From Eubacterium_U album (GTDB lineage Bacteria > Bacillota > Clostridia > Lachnospirales > Lachnospiraceae): a stretch of 64,000 nucleotides of DNA. Positions 51,945-60,736 of this stretch are shown here, one piece after another. Position 1 is the stretch's first letter; every line of letters starts with the position of its first letter. Location of the stretch: NCBI RefSeq assembly GCF_025336545.1, contig NZ_JAODBU010000002.1, positions 186,001 to 250,000 of the forward strand, in the 5' to 3' direction. The position numbers and the translations under genes are program-made. The notes beneath the pieces are model-generated. The model had not been told where the DNA came from, searched no databases, and saw only the letters and a program-made list of their open reading frames with translations.

Positions 51945-54314
51945 TTACACGTAATCTGTAATACTTAGCTGCTTGAACTCTTCGTTACTATTATTACTAT
52001 TGCTTTCTTCATTTTCTTTTTGCTTGTTTAGACTCATTTTAATTTTCATAGCCTCACCATATAATCTATATGCAAACAAAGTATTTCTTGCAGCATATGA
52101 ATTATCACGTATTGCCATGTTTAATGCAGCAACATCTCCTACTATATACACTCTTTTCTTTGCTCTTGAAATTCCGGTATATACAAGATTTCGTTTCAGC
52201 ATACCGCTGAATATCTTACTCATTGGCATTATTACCACTTCACATTCTGACCCCTGAGATTTATGAATCGTTGACGCATACGCCAAATCAAGATTTTCAA
52301 AATCCTCTGAGGTAACATATTCTCTACTTCCCAGTTCATCTCCAAAATCAACAACCACGCTGCTTTCATCGTCTGTTATTGATTTGTTGACTCTTATAAC
52401 AATACCCATATCTCCGTTAGACAATACTCCGTCTGAATCGTTAACATTCTTAAGTTGCATAACACGGTCTCTAATTCGGTATGTACGTCCTTTTCTTGAT
52501 ATTTCAAGTTTGTTTTTCAGTAAAGGATTTACCATTTGCCTTAATGCAAGATTTAATTCATTTGCACCAATTAGCGTACTTTTTCTAAATGGAGTAAGAC
52601 ACCAAACTTTATCAAAATCCTTTAATCTATCATATTCAGCCTTGTATATTTTTTCACATATTTTAGAAATTTCTTCTGCTCCATGTGCCTCTACAGATAT
52701 AAAAGAATCTTTATCAAAAGATAAATCTGTTTCTCCCTTATTGATTTTTTCAATGTTGGAATAAATCAAATTTTCCTTTGATTGTCTAAACGGTACATCA
52801 AGTTCTGTCGTAGGGATAACCTTTGACTTTATAAGTTCAGCCAAAACGTTTCCTGCTCCAACACTAGGTAACTGGTCTTTATCTCCAACCAAAATAAGTT
52901 TGGCTCCGTCTTTTATTTTACAAACTAACTTTGAGAAAATATTCATGTCAACCATAGACATTTCATCTATGATGATAACATCTGCATCAAGAGGTTCGTC
53001 AAGATAACTGTCTGCATCTATTGAATCAGCTTCATCACCTCGTATTTCAAGAATACTGTGAATTGTATTTGCCGGAAGTCCTGTACTTTCTGTAATACGT
53101 CTTGCTGCTCTTCCTGTCGGTGCGCCCAGACACATTAACGGTTTTGGGTCAAAATATTCTTCCAATGTTTTTGTTAAAGTATTAAGAGTTGTTGTTTTGC
53201 CTCGTCCGGGTCCGCCAATTATGATACTTACCGGATATTTTATTGCATACATTACTCCCTGTTTCTGTTTTTCTGCTAATTTGATATTTTCCTGCTTTTC
53301 TATTTTCTTGATAATTTTTTCGACTTTTTTCTCGTCAACGATTTTTGCATTACCCAGATAGACATTTTTCATCATGGAAACTATTTTCTTGGCGCTAATT
53401 TCTTCGTTTTTAAAGTTACGGTCAAGATATAATGCAAGATTTCCGTTAACATCCAGTTTTCTCAAATCATTTCTCTTGCAGAGGTTTAAAATTACATCGT
53501 TAAGCATTTTGGCATCAACAACAACTTCGCCCATTCCATTGTTTAAAATTCTATACGCCCCTTCTCTTTTAGAAATTCCTGTCTTATATCCATATATAAG
53601 TTGGTTTGGAGTTAAGAATAAGTGACCGTCCTGCATTGCATCAAGTAAGCATTGTCTTATACAAGACTTAATACGTTCATCACTTGAAGGGTCATAATTC
53701 AACTGCTTTTTTGCAATCTTGTCAGCTACGGCAAACGTAATTCCATTAATCTTTGTAATATCGTATGTCCTGTACTTGATTGTTTCTTCAAGTTTGTTAC
53801 CAAACTTTTCGTGTAGAGTTAGTAATTTGTTCTGACTTAATCCTGTATCAGAGCCTATGGTCTTCATTATATTTCTTAAACTTCTACTCTCTTTCCATTT
53901 TTTCTCACAAGCACTGCAATTTGCACTTGATAAGCCTTTAACTTTCTTTATTTCGGAGAAATTAGAATCAAGAACTTTCAAGGTATCATCTCCAAACTGA
54001 TTATAAATGGCTTCAGCCTTTTTAGGACCAATTCCTTTTAATTTTGATGCAATTATATATGCTATTATTGAATCTTTGTTGTCCGGTTCAATTTCTTCAA
54101 AATAAGTTACTTTATACTGAACACCGTAATTGGTATTAACTTTTTCGGTACTAGCCTTGAATTCAATGCCTTTTCCTCTTGGTAGGAAATTGCCTACAAG
54201 TGTTATTTCACCTTTTTCATCTCCCTTTCTTACTTTAATAACTGTATATCCTGAATCTTCACTATAGAATACTTCATGTACAAATTTAAATCTTTCTAAT
54301 TCCACATAATTCAC
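51945..54314 (-). CDS. recD2: RecD2-like DNA helicase
   Basis: A 789-residue superfamily 1B 5'-3' helicase. The N-terminal region has an OB-like part and a helix-hairpin-helix (KLKGIGPKKAEAIYNQFG). Walker A is GGPGRGKTT, Walker B is IIIDEMSMVDM, and VGDKDQLPSVGAGNVL and TIHKSQGSE are also present. All motifs look functional. RecD2 acts in replication and repair; here it accompanies primase, YqaJ and RecG in the element's DNA module. P1-type promoter. Confidence 0.92.
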   Translation of the reverse strand: MNYVELERFKFVHEVFYSEDSGYTVIKVRKGDEKGEITLVGNFLPRGKGIEFKASTEKVNTNYGVQYKVTYFEEIEPDNKDSIIAYIIASKLKGIGPKKAEAIYNQFGDDTLKVLDSNFSEIKKVKGLSSANCSACEKKWKESRSLRNIMKTIGSDTGLSQNKLLTLHEKFGNKLEETIKYRTYDITKINGITFAVADKIAKKQLNYDPSSDERIKSCIRQCLLDAMQDGHLFLTPNQLIYGYKTGISKREGAYRILNNGMGEVVVDAKMLNDVILNLCKRNDLRKLDVNGNLALYLDRNFKNEEISAKKIVSMMKNVYLGNAKIVDEKKVEKIIKKIEKQENIKLAEKQKQGVMYAIKYPVSIIIGGPGRGKTTTLNTLTKTLEEYFDPKPLMCLGAPTGRAARRITESTGLPANTIHSILEIRGDEADSIDADSYLDEPLDADVIIIDEMSMVDMNIFSKLVCKIKDGAKLILVGDKDQLPSVGAGNVLAELIKSKVIPTTELDVPFRQSKENLIYSNIEKINKGETDLSFDKDSFISVEAHGAEEISKICEKIYKAEYDRLKDFDKVWCLTPFRKSTLIGANELNLALRQMVNPLLKNKLEISRKGRTYRIRDRVMQLKNVNDSDGVLSNGDMGIVIRVNKSITDDESSVVVDFGDELGSREYVTSEDFENLDLAYASTIHKSQGSECEVVIMPMSKIFSGMLKRNLVYTGISRAKKRVYIVGDVAALNMAIRDNSYAARNTLFAYRLYGEAMKIKMSLNKQKENEESNSNNSNEEFKQLSITDYV

Positions 54315-54331
54315 CTACGCTTTCTTGTAAT

Positions 54332-54479
54332 AAAAAAGAAGATACCCAATCGGGCATCTTCTTAAAAAATTATGAACCATTAAGATTAATTCCCGTGGGT
54401 CTGCCTGTATCTTAAATACTTACTGCTCACGCATAAATCAATCTTTCTTAAAATATACAATATAATCAAAATATGTCAA
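54332..54479 (-). promoter_or_regulatory. P1-family promoter, leader and leader terminator (recD2)
   Basis: Minus-strand TTGACA (54474-54479), 16-bp spacer, TATATT (54452-54457). AAGATTGATT (54436-54445) pairs with AATTAATCTT (54382-54391). A strong hairpin AAGAAGATGCCCG / GGGTATCTTCTT plus T run (54332-54362) precedes the start. Confidence 0.85.
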
Positions 54480-54482
54480 TGA

Positions 54483-55742
54483 TTATTTTATGTATTTTGG
54501 GTCTTTAATTTCACTTATCAGTAGCATGTCATCTAATCCCTTTACATTCTGTTTCCATTTTTTTGTAATTTCATCAATATCCCATAATTTTCTCTCATAT
54601 TCAAGTCCGTATTTTTTTGCTATCTGCTGCAATTTTTTAGAACCATCTGTGAGCATTTTTATTTTCTTGATTTTATTAGTACAATTTTCTAAATGAAAAG
54701 AACAAAGGTAATAATCGCATTCATCACATTTTTCTGTCTTGTAGTCATGTCTGCATATAGGATTAGTAAACTCATCCATATCATAAGCATTCCAAACCTT
54801 TTTAATGCCAACAATTTTCTCGAGTTTTGAAATGGCGGGTTCAATGTTCTTGTAATTACTTACTCCGGGTGTTCCTAAAAATCCTATGGTTTTATCTTCG
54901 CATATGCAATGACATATAAGAGCTTTTAGAACTCCATCTACAACATATACTTCCTCTGCTTTTTTAGGTCCATAATAACCACATGGACTGCCTGAAGAAA
55001 TACCTTCAGGTTTATTATTTGACGAAAGCCAAATATATTTTTGCCCATTTTTAGGATTATTTACCCTTATTTGAAATCCTACAAGATAGCCTTCAACACT
55101 TATAACCGGGCATAAAAAACCTTGTTTGTTTCTCGTATTGACAGTAAAATCTCCACCTGAAGTTTTAAAAAATCCTGAAATTGTTGAAGGATTAATTCCT
55201 TTGCTTTGCATTCTTCTGCAAACTTCTATCTGATTTTTACCTTCTACAGTTCTGAATCCATACGATAATATGTCTTTTTTCGACAATCCTCTTTTAATAA
55301 GATTTTCATAATTTTCTTTATTAAGTTTTAATTCTTTGAGAAATGCTTTATTGACTATATCTTTTTCTTTATCCGGTCTCTCCTTTACTGTTTTAGTCGA
55401 AACTCTGTTTGATATAGGTTTGTAGTTATTACTACTTAAGTTTAATCGTTCAAGTATTTCTCTTCTTGCTACCTGATTTGCAGTCTTGCCATTTTTTATA
55501 TCTTCTCTTATACCCATAGCATCTACATATATGGTATATAGATTTCCTTTTTGACCACATCCGTAGCAATTGAATCCGTTTATGTCTTTACCATTTTTTC
55601 TGTAGCACACATTAGCCTTTGGAGAACCACAGTAAGGACATTCGACAGTCCAATCGTAGTCATTACTATGTATGACTTTGAAGCCAAGTAATTGTGCCAC
55701 GTCTAATATGTTAAATTTTTCTTCAAAGTTATATTTACCCAT
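54483..55742 (-). CDS. DnaG-type primase-like protein
   Basis: A 419-residue protein with a CHC2-type zinc finger (VECPYCGSPKAN ... FNCYGCGQKG, about residues 34-65) and a Toprim-like region (EVYVVDGVLKAL, about 270-282; NAYDMDEF, about 319-326). The Toprim Glu (VEG) is Asp here (VDG). A further Cys cluster (CRHDYKTEKCDECDYYLC) lies after it. It probably primes element replication. The gene is the third of an operon under the P1 promoter near 57360. Confidence 0.85.
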   Translation of the reverse strand: MGKYNFEEKFNILDVAQLLGFKVIHSNDYDWTVECPYCGSPKANVCYRKNGKDINGFNCYGCGQKGNLYTIYVDAMGIREDIKNGKTANQVARREILERLNLSSNNYKPISNRVSTKTVKERPDKEKDIVNKAFLKELKLNKENYENLIKRGLSKKDILSYGFRTVEGKNQIEVCRRMQSKGINPSTISGFFKTSGGDFTVNTRNKQGFLCPVISVEGYLVGFQIRVNNPKNGQKYIWLSSNNKPEGISSGSPCGYYGPKKAEEVYVVDGVLKALICHCICEDKTIGFLGTPGVSNYKNIEPAISKLEKIVGIKKVWNAYDMDEFTNPICRHDYKTEKCDECDYYLCSFHLENCTNKIKKIKMLTDGSKKLQQIAKKYGLEYERKLWDIDEITKKWKQNVKGLDDMLLISEIKDPKYIK

Positions 55743-55752
55743 AATTTTACAC

Positions 55753-56052
55753 CTATGCCTTAACTATACCTTTTCCACCGATAAGATATATTGTTTTGTT
55801 TAATTTGTTTTCAATAACATATACATCTTCACCATCTTTAGTATGCTTTCCGATGTATATTACTCTATGCTTGAACATTGTACTTGCCTCTCCCCTAAAT
55901 GCATATCGGGCAGCTATGTTCAAACTCAAATCATTTTCTTCGAAAAAATTGTAATAAGTTGAATACAACTCGCCTGCGTTTACTATGGCTACATCATCTC
56001 CAACCTTGATTTTTTCGTTATTCCTGTTTTGATTAACATTATTCAAAATCAT
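55753..56052 (-). CDS. Hypothetical protein before the primase
   Basis: A 99-residue protein with a beta-rich C terminus (VIYIGKHTKDGEDVYVIENKLNKTIYLIGG) that may be an SH3-like barrel. The ATG has GAAGGAAGGGAG. It lies 10 bp before the primase gene. No family recognised. Confidence 0.65.
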   Translation of the reverse strand: MILNNVNQNRNNEKIKVGDDVAIVNAGELYSTYYNFFEENDLSLNIAARYAFRGEASTMFKHRVIYIGKHTKDGEDVYVIENKLNKTIYLIGGKGIVKA

Positions 56053-56072
56053 GTTTTATACTCCCTTCCTTC

Positions 56073-56096
56073 AAAAAAGGGGCTGTAAAGCCCCTT
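56073..56096 (-). terminator. Hairpin directly upstream of the gene at 56052
   Basis: AAGGGGCTTTACAGCCCCTT followed by TTTT, with GAAGGAAGGGAG immediately after. It lies inside the operon between the annealing-protein candidate and the downstream genes. Confidence 0.8.
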
Positions 56097-56100
56097 ATAA

Positions 56101-57189
56101 TTAAGCGTTTTTTATTTTATTTAATACTATCTTGCACGCTTTTACTACTTCTTTGTCTTCACCTCTGTAACTGTTAACAGTCCACGTCAATGCAGTGATT
56201 GCATTTTTGGCTATCTTTTCGTTATCTGATGCTGCATCTTTAACAATATCTCCGATTGTTTTACCCTTTAATGCCCCGCCACCGAAAGGAAATGGAATAA
56301 GAAGTGCTTTCTTATATTCATCATCTGAATCCGTAACACTTTCTTCTTTATTTTCATCATTTTCCTCTGCCTGTGAAGGAACTTCTGGTTCAGGTTCGCT
56401 TACAGCTTCGTTTTCTTCTGTTTTTTCAGCAACACTATCTTCGGCACTTTCTTCTACTGCTTTTTCTTTATTTTCATTATCAACGTTTTCTTCACCCTTA
56501 TTATTTTCAGGAGTTGTGTTAAAATCATCTGATTCTTCATTAACGTCTATATCTGAATCTGTATTTACTGGTTCAGGCATTACATTTGATATATTTGCGG
56601 GCTTAACATCAGGTGTAACACCTTCCGGTAGATTTAATGCATATCCATCATCAACACTAATTGTTTTCTCAATGTTTTTAACAATATCCTGTTTTGGTTC
56701 AGGTGCTTCAATTACATTTTTTTCTTTCTTTTTAGTTGTTTTCTTATGTTTTTCCTGTTTTTTTTCTGAAGGTTTATTTTCTTCATAAGGAAGTGGTTCA
56801 ATAACTTCATCCATGTCACTGTTACAGCCAAGGAATGTAAAACCTGCTGCATCTAAAGCTCTGCTTGTTGCAGCAGTTTCGCCACATTCAAGGAACTTTT
56901 CTCCGATGCTGTCTCCCGGTCTTATTATTCTCTCAGCAAAACCATTTGCAATGAAATTATCTTTTTCATCATTTCTGTTTGCATATAATCTGCACTCAAA
57001 AATTGCCGAAGTATCGCTTTTTCCTACAAGTCCTTTTCTAATTGCTCCTTCCGGATATTTTGAAAAGAACCACATTTCTTTTGCTTTTGTTGGTAATATT
57101 TCAACTTCAATACCATTTGCATCACAAGTCTTGATGCATTCTTCAGGGTTAAATCCTTCTACTTTGTTAATATAAATTCTTTTTTCCAT
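56101..57189 (-). CDS. Candidate single-strand annealing/recombination protein
   Basis: A 362-residue protein. The N-terminal 130 residues form a compact domain ending GETAATSRALDAAGFTFLG, which resembles the C-terminal motif of Rad52/ERF-type phage annealing proteins (ETAAIGRALxxAGF). Residues about 145-290 are an acidic low-complexity linker rich in Glu, Asn and Pro, followed by a short helical C terminus. Such proteins pair with YqaJ exonucleases. The assignment is tentative. It heads an operon with the primase. Confidence 0.65.
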   Translation of the reverse strand: MEKRIYINKVEGFNPEECIKTCDANGIEVEILPTKAKEMWFFSKYPEGAIRKGLVGKSDTSAIFECRLYANRNDEKDNFIANGFAERIIRPGDSIGEKFLECGETAATSRALDAAGFTFLGCNSDMDEVIEPLPYEENKPSEKKQEKHKKTTKKKEKNVIEAPEPKQDIVKNIEKTISVDDGYALNLPEGVTPDVKPANISNVMPEPVNTDSDIDVNEESDDFNTTPENNKGEENVDNENKEKAVEESAEDSVAEKTEENEAVSEPEPEVPSQAEENDENKEESVTDSDDEYKKALLIPFPFGGGALKGKTIGDIVKDAASDNEKIAKNAITALTWTVNSYRGEDKEVVKACKIVLNKIKNA

Positions 57190-57213
57190 CTGTTTTCATC
57201 CTTTCTTAAATAC

Positions 57214-57371
57214 AAAAAAGAAGATACTTACTGCATCTTCTTTTTTTAATGATTAAATATTATTTTGTATAAGTTTTAGGGCGATTAATTAATCTCTATT
57301 TAGTCTAAGTGCTTTGCCTATGCATTAATCAATCCTTGCTTAGAATATATCCGATAAAAATTTTTTGTCAA
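57214..57371 (-). promoter_or_regulatory. P1-family promoter, leader and leader terminator (56101 operon)
   Basis: Minus-strand TTGACA (57366-57371), 16-bp spacer, TATATT (57344-57349). GATTGATTAAT pairs with ATTAATTAATC (57282-57293). The T run after this hairpin is poor, but a second hairpin GAAGATGC / GTATCTTC plus T run (57214-57247) precedes the ribosome site. Confidence 0.82.
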
Positions 57372-57374
57372 TAA

Positions 57375-58415
57375 TTATTTCAAAAAAGAATTTAATCCTT
57401 TCTTTGAACATTTAATTTTTAATTTTGCCAATACCTTATTTTCAATTTGTCGAACTCTTTCTCTTGATATTCCATATACACCGCCGACTTCTTGCAACGT
57501 AAATGTTCTACATCCATTTAATCCGAATCGCATGATAATAATGTTTCTCTCTTTTTCGTTCAAATCAAAAAGTATCTCATCAAATTCTTCCTTAAGAATT
57601 TTTTTCATTGTTTTTTCTTCAGGAGTTTCAGCGGTTTCATCCTTAATCATATCTATAAGCGTAGTATCATCGGAATTATCAGTAACTATAATTCTATCTA
57701 GTGAATCAGTCCCCTTTGAATTATTTAATATCATTTCTATTTTCGCAGGTGGAAGATTTGAATAATCAGCTAATTCATCAATGGTTGGCTCTCTAAAGTT
57801 TTCTTCATAAAACATTTTAGCTGCCTTTTTGACTGTAAACATCATTTCATGGATATGGACCGGAAGTCTGATATTTCTTGATGACTGACAAATCGCTCTC
57901 CACATACTTTGTCTAATCCACCATACAGCATATGTACTGAATTTATTTTCCTTAGTGGCATCAAACTTATCTACAGCCTTCATTAAACCAATGTTGCCTT
58001 CTTGAATTAAGTCTTCAAATGATATTCCGCTTACATTCTTATATTTTTTTGCAATTTTAACTACTAATTTCAAATTTGAATTAATCATTATTTCTCTTGC
58101 ATATGAATCTCCGTTTTTTGCAAGAAGACCGTATTTCTTTTCTTCTTCTCTTGTTAGTAATGGAATTGACCCTATTTCAACAAGGTATCTCCTTAAATAA
58201 CTGATTTCATTTGCATTAAGATTATCTAACTCCTCAGTTCCAAGGTTTTCATTTACCTTTAATTCAAATTCGCTTTCATCAACATCCTTTAATATGTCCC
58301 CTTCCAACGTTTCTGCTGCATCTTCTAATTTAAATTCATCGTCCTCTGTCTCCATCTCGTTTTCCAATGCCATGTTTCTCAATGTCTCGCTTTCTTTTGA
58401 CTCCATATTATTCAA
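57375..58415 (-). CDS. Sigma-70 family sigma factor encoded by the element
   Basis: A 346-residue RpoD-like factor. Residues about 75-100 hold region 1.2 (ISYLRRYLVEIGSIPLLT), then region 2 (LVVKIAKKYKNVSG, DLIQEGNIGLMKAVDKFD, YAVWWIRQSMWRAI), region 3 (PTIDELADYSNLP) and region 4 (LNEKERNIIIMRFGL, GISRERVRQIENKVLAKL). In region 2.4 the usual RQAITR is RQSMWR, so the Thr that helps read the -10 is Trp, while the Gln is kept. Region 4.2 RERVRQIE is canonical. I chose a TTG at 58415 with GGAGGG eight bases upstream. The operon promoter is of the P3 type. Confidence 0.93.
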   Translation of the reverse strand: MNNMESKESETLRNMALENEMETEDDEFKLEDAAETLEGDILKDVDESEFELKVNENLGTEELDNLNANEISYLRRYLVEIGSIPLLTREEEKKYGLLAKNGDSYAREIMINSNLKLVVKIAKKYKNVSGISFEDLIQEGNIGLMKAVDKFDATKENKFSTYAVWWIRQSMWRAICQSSRNIRLPVHIHEMMFTVKKAAKMFYEENFREPTIDELADYSNLPPAKIEMILNNSKGTDSLDRIIVTDNSDDTTLIDMIKDETAETPEEKTMKKILKEEFDEILFDLNEKERNIIIMRFGLNGCRTFTLQEVGGVYGISRERVRQIENKVLAKLKIKCSKKGLNSFLK

Positions 58416-58419
58416 AATT

Positions 58420-59013
58420 TTATCCCTCCATATCTTCATTCTGATAACTTTCATATTGCTTTTTGCTCAATCTTTTGATGTGTCTGCAATATACTGCTTC
58501 ATAGTCTCCGTATTCATCTTTTTCAACACATAGGTCATAGAAATGCCTTTTCTTAAGTTTTATTGAACTATCAACTTTGACTTCTACTTCCTGCTTTTTT
58601 TCTGTTAATATGACTACTTTATTTACAAGTGGCGTGTTTCTTTTAATGACTGCACCCCTTATATGCTCATAAGCACAACTTTGTATTTTCTTATAAATTT
58701 TTATGTTGTTTACAAAAAATACAACCGACAAAACAAGCATAAAGGTTAATGCGTATAAAAAAGATTTAACAGAATATCCTTTTATCAGTGCGATAATTGA
58801 ACCTAAAGCTGTTAAAAGAAATAAGATGACTGACAGCGTTAATCCATTCTTGCATTTAATTAAAGGCTCTAAAATTTTTTCATCTTCAGTTGGGTAATCG
58901 TCACTGAAAATGCAGGCAACTATATATACATCACGAATAGCCTCTTGAATTAAACCGTCTTTTTTCTCTTTAATTTTTACAAGAAAATCATCAAAATATT
59001 TTCTTAAGTTCAT
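58420..59013 (-). CDS. Hypothetical membrane protein upstream of the sigma factor
   Basis: A 197-residue protein with two adjacent hydrophobic segments (LSVILFLLTALGSIIALI, FLYALTFMLVLSVVFFV) and a soluble C-terminal domain (VVILTEKKQEVEVKVDSS). The ATG at 59013 has AAGGAGGT. Its stop is 5 bp from the sigma factor start, so the two are coupled. A membrane partner next to a sigma factor could be an anti-sigma factor, but no such family is recognised. Confidence 0.68.
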   Translation of the reverse strand: MNLRKYFDDFLVKIKEKKDGLIQEAIRDVYIVACIFSDDYPTEDEKILEPLIKCKNGLTLSVILFLLTALGSIIALIKGYSVKSFLYALTFMLVLSVVFFVNNIKIYKKIQSCAYEHIRGAVIKRNTPLVNKVVILTEKKQEVEVKVDSSIKLKKRHFYDLCVEKDEYGDYEAVYCRHIKRLSKKQYESYQNEDMEG

Positions 59014-59035
59014 CAGCATTACCTCCTTGTTTCGA

Positions 59036-59070
59036 AGTATAGCAAAACGGCTTTTCAATTCTTTCGTAAA
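59036..59070 (-). promoter_or_regulatory. P3-family promoter of the sigma-factor operon
   Basis: Minus-strand TTTACGAAAGAAT (59058-59070), 16 bp, TATACT (59036-59041). If the sigma factor recognises P3, this would be autoregulation. Confidence 0.75.
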
Positions 59071-59112
59071 AAAGCAAAAAAAGTTGGAAATTTTCCAACT
59101 TTTTTGCTTTTT
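59068..59112. terminator. Terminator between the Thr-rich gene and the sigma operon
   Basis: AAAAAGCAAAAAAAGTTGGAAA / TTTCCAACTTTTTTGCTTTTT, a long stem with runs on both sides. Confidence 0.85.
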
Positions 59113-59140
59113 CAACAAATTTATTACCTTTTCTTATAAA

Positions 59141-59184
59141 ATGCCATTTTTATGCCGTTTTTATGCCATATTTATGTCACTATT
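59141..59184 (+). repeat. Four tandem 11-bp ATGCC iterons
   Basis: ATGCCATTTTT, ATGCCGTTTTT, ATGCCATATTT and ATGTCACTATT occur in tandem at 59141, 59152, 59163 and 59174. Pitch and core match the P2 iterons (complement GGCAT), but there is no P2-type -35 next to them. Confidence 0.8.
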
Positions 59185-59185
59185 T

Positions 59186-60037
59186 CTAATATACTACAAC
59201 AATGTATATCTTATATCCCACCGTTTTCTCAACGCTTGATATTCCGATACCATAACTTCCTGATACTCGCCCTATTGAATTAGCTGCTTTTTGAGCTGCA
59301 TTTAAAATATCTTCCTGCGAATCTGACGCTATTGAAATGCTACATGTTTTAGAAGATAAATTCTTATCTGAATTTGTAAGCTCCTTATAAGCATCTTTTG
59401 CATTTGACTTTCCACTTGCAGACATATATCTTGCAAGATTTGTTTTTTCACTGTCACTATAACCACTAAAATTAGATGTTACTGAATTTCTAACTACAGA
59501 TATTTTGCTGGACGTTATTTTATTACTTTCAGAATGAGAACCTACGGATTTGACTTGTTTTTTTGTTGTCTCTTCTTTTTTTGTTGTAACCTGCACTGTA
59601 GTCGTAGTAATTGCAGCAGTTGTAATTACTGTTTTATGTTTCTTTTTCTTCTTTTTTCTAACTGTTTGAGTTTCAGGTGCTACAGGTACTTCCGGTTCGG
59701 TTTCTATTATTGTTTCTGGGACCTGTACGGGTTCGTTGTTTTCACCATTATCATTTATGTCTGTATTTTCCACCTGTCCCGGCTCATTATTTGCAATATC
59801 CGGAGTCTGATTTGCTACTGTTTCCTGAGCGACAACTGTTATCTCAACTTCTTCTGAAATTTCATTTTCTCCATTATCATCACCAACAACAGTTGTTTCG
59901 TTGGAGTTTTGATAGTGTACTGAGGCTGTTTCTATTCCATTCTCAGAGGTTTCATTGTTATTTGCCATAACTGTTAGCATTGTTGCTCCATATACTGCAA
60001 TTGTCAAAATCATAATTATACTTAAGTTCTTGCTCAT
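59186..60037 (-). CDS. Exported Thr/Glu-rich protein
   Basis: A 283-residue protein with an N-terminal hydrophobic signal/anchor (LSIIMILTIAVYGATMLTVMA), a long low-complexity region (about 30-160) rich in Glu, Asn, Thr and Val with a Lys cluster (RKKKKKHK), and a C-terminal domain of about 110 residues ending VEKTVGYKIYIVVVY. The last part shares secondary-structure pattern with SipA/colicin-immunity type small domains but no family can be named. P3-driven. Confidence 0.7.
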   Translation of the reverse strand: MSKNLSIIMILTIAVYGATMLTVMANNNETSENGIETASVHYQNSNETTVVGDDNGENEISEEVEITVVAQETVANQTPDIANNEPGQVENTDINDNGENNEPVQVPETIIETEPEVPVAPETQTVRKKKKKKHKTVITTAAITTTTVQVTTKKEETTKKQVKSVGSHSESNKITSSKISVVRNSVTSNFSGYSDSEKTNLARYMSASGKSNAKDAYKELTNSDKNLSSKTCSISIASDSQEDILNAAQKAANSIGRVSGSYGIGISSVEKTVGYKIYIVVVY

Positions 60038-60068
60038 TATTGCCTTTCTCCTTTTCTTTTTTCTTCTA

Positions 60069-60103
60069 ATTTTATCAATTTAAGATTTTAATTCTTTCGT
60101 AAA
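60069..60103 (-). promoter_or_regulatory. P3-family promoter of the Thr-rich protein gene
   Basis: Minus-strand TTTACGAAAGAAT (60091-60103), 16 bp, TAAAAT (60069-60074), about 30 bp before the start codon. Confidence 0.72.
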
Positions 60104-60116
60104 TTTAAAAATTTTC

Positions 60117-60150
60117 AAAAAAAAATAGCACCAGTATTACTGATGCTATT
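60117..60150 (-). terminator. Terminator after the XRE regulator
   Basis: AATAGCATCAGTAA / TTACTGGTGCTATT followed by nine T, just after the stop at 60158. Confidence 0.88.
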
Positions 60151-60157
60151 ATCTTTC

Positions 60158-60694
60158 TTATTTAGACAATCTTTCTATATGTTTTCTGATTATATTTCTT
60201 AACTGTGAAAAATCATCCACATTATTATCGTGGTTTTCTAAATATTCTTTGGCGACACCTCTGAAGGATAAATTAAGCACATCATTTTTTGTAATTTCAT
60301 TATTACAAAGCATTGTGGTTGCTACCATTGTTGCATCCTGTACTGCATACATGTTTTCGTATATGAGATAGCATCCTTTTATTTCATTTTGTGTAAGTTT
60401 AATTATTACTTCACTACCAATTGGATTAATTTCACTCCTTGGTCTTCTGATACTATAATCAAGTTTTTTTGACTGCTCATCTTCTTTATTTTCTTCATAA
60501 ATAATTCCGGTGATTAATTCTGTCAATGTTACTCCTAAGCTATCTGCAATCTGGCTTGCTTTTTCTATTGACATGTCACGCTTATTATTTTCATAATTTG
60601 AAAGCGTTCCTTTGTTGATACCCAGTTTATTTGCTAATTCTTCAAGAGATATTCCTTTTTGATTTCTTATTTTTTTGACATTCTGTCCTATCAT
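60158..60694 (-). CDS. XRE-family helix-turn-helix regulator
   Basis: A 178-residue protein with an N-terminal HTH (IRNQKGISLEELANKLGINKGTLSNYENNKRDMS, residues 8-40 in part) and a C-terminal region (residues 70-178) of unknown fold with a helical pattern. The start I chose is ATG 60694 after AAAGGAAAG; a second ATG two codons upstream is too close. It is a plausible element master repressor. P1-type promoter. Confidence 0.88.
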   Translation of the reverse strand: MIGQNVKKIRNQKGISLEELANKLGINKGTLSNYENNKRDMSIEKASQIADSLGVTLTELITGIIYEENKEDEQSKKLDYSIRRPRSEINPIGSEVIIKLTQNEIKGCYLIYENMYAVQDATMVATTMLCNNEITKNDVLNLSFRGVAKEYLENHDNNVDDFSQLRNIIRKHIERLSK

Positions 60695-60736
60695 ATGCAT
60701 CTTTCCTTTCTTATTAAATCATTTTCTCAATAAAAA

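Noticed and set aside
56195..56788. Long Ser/Phe-rich plus-strand frame
   Set aside because: It is the antisense image of the acidic low-complexity linker of the gene at 56101.
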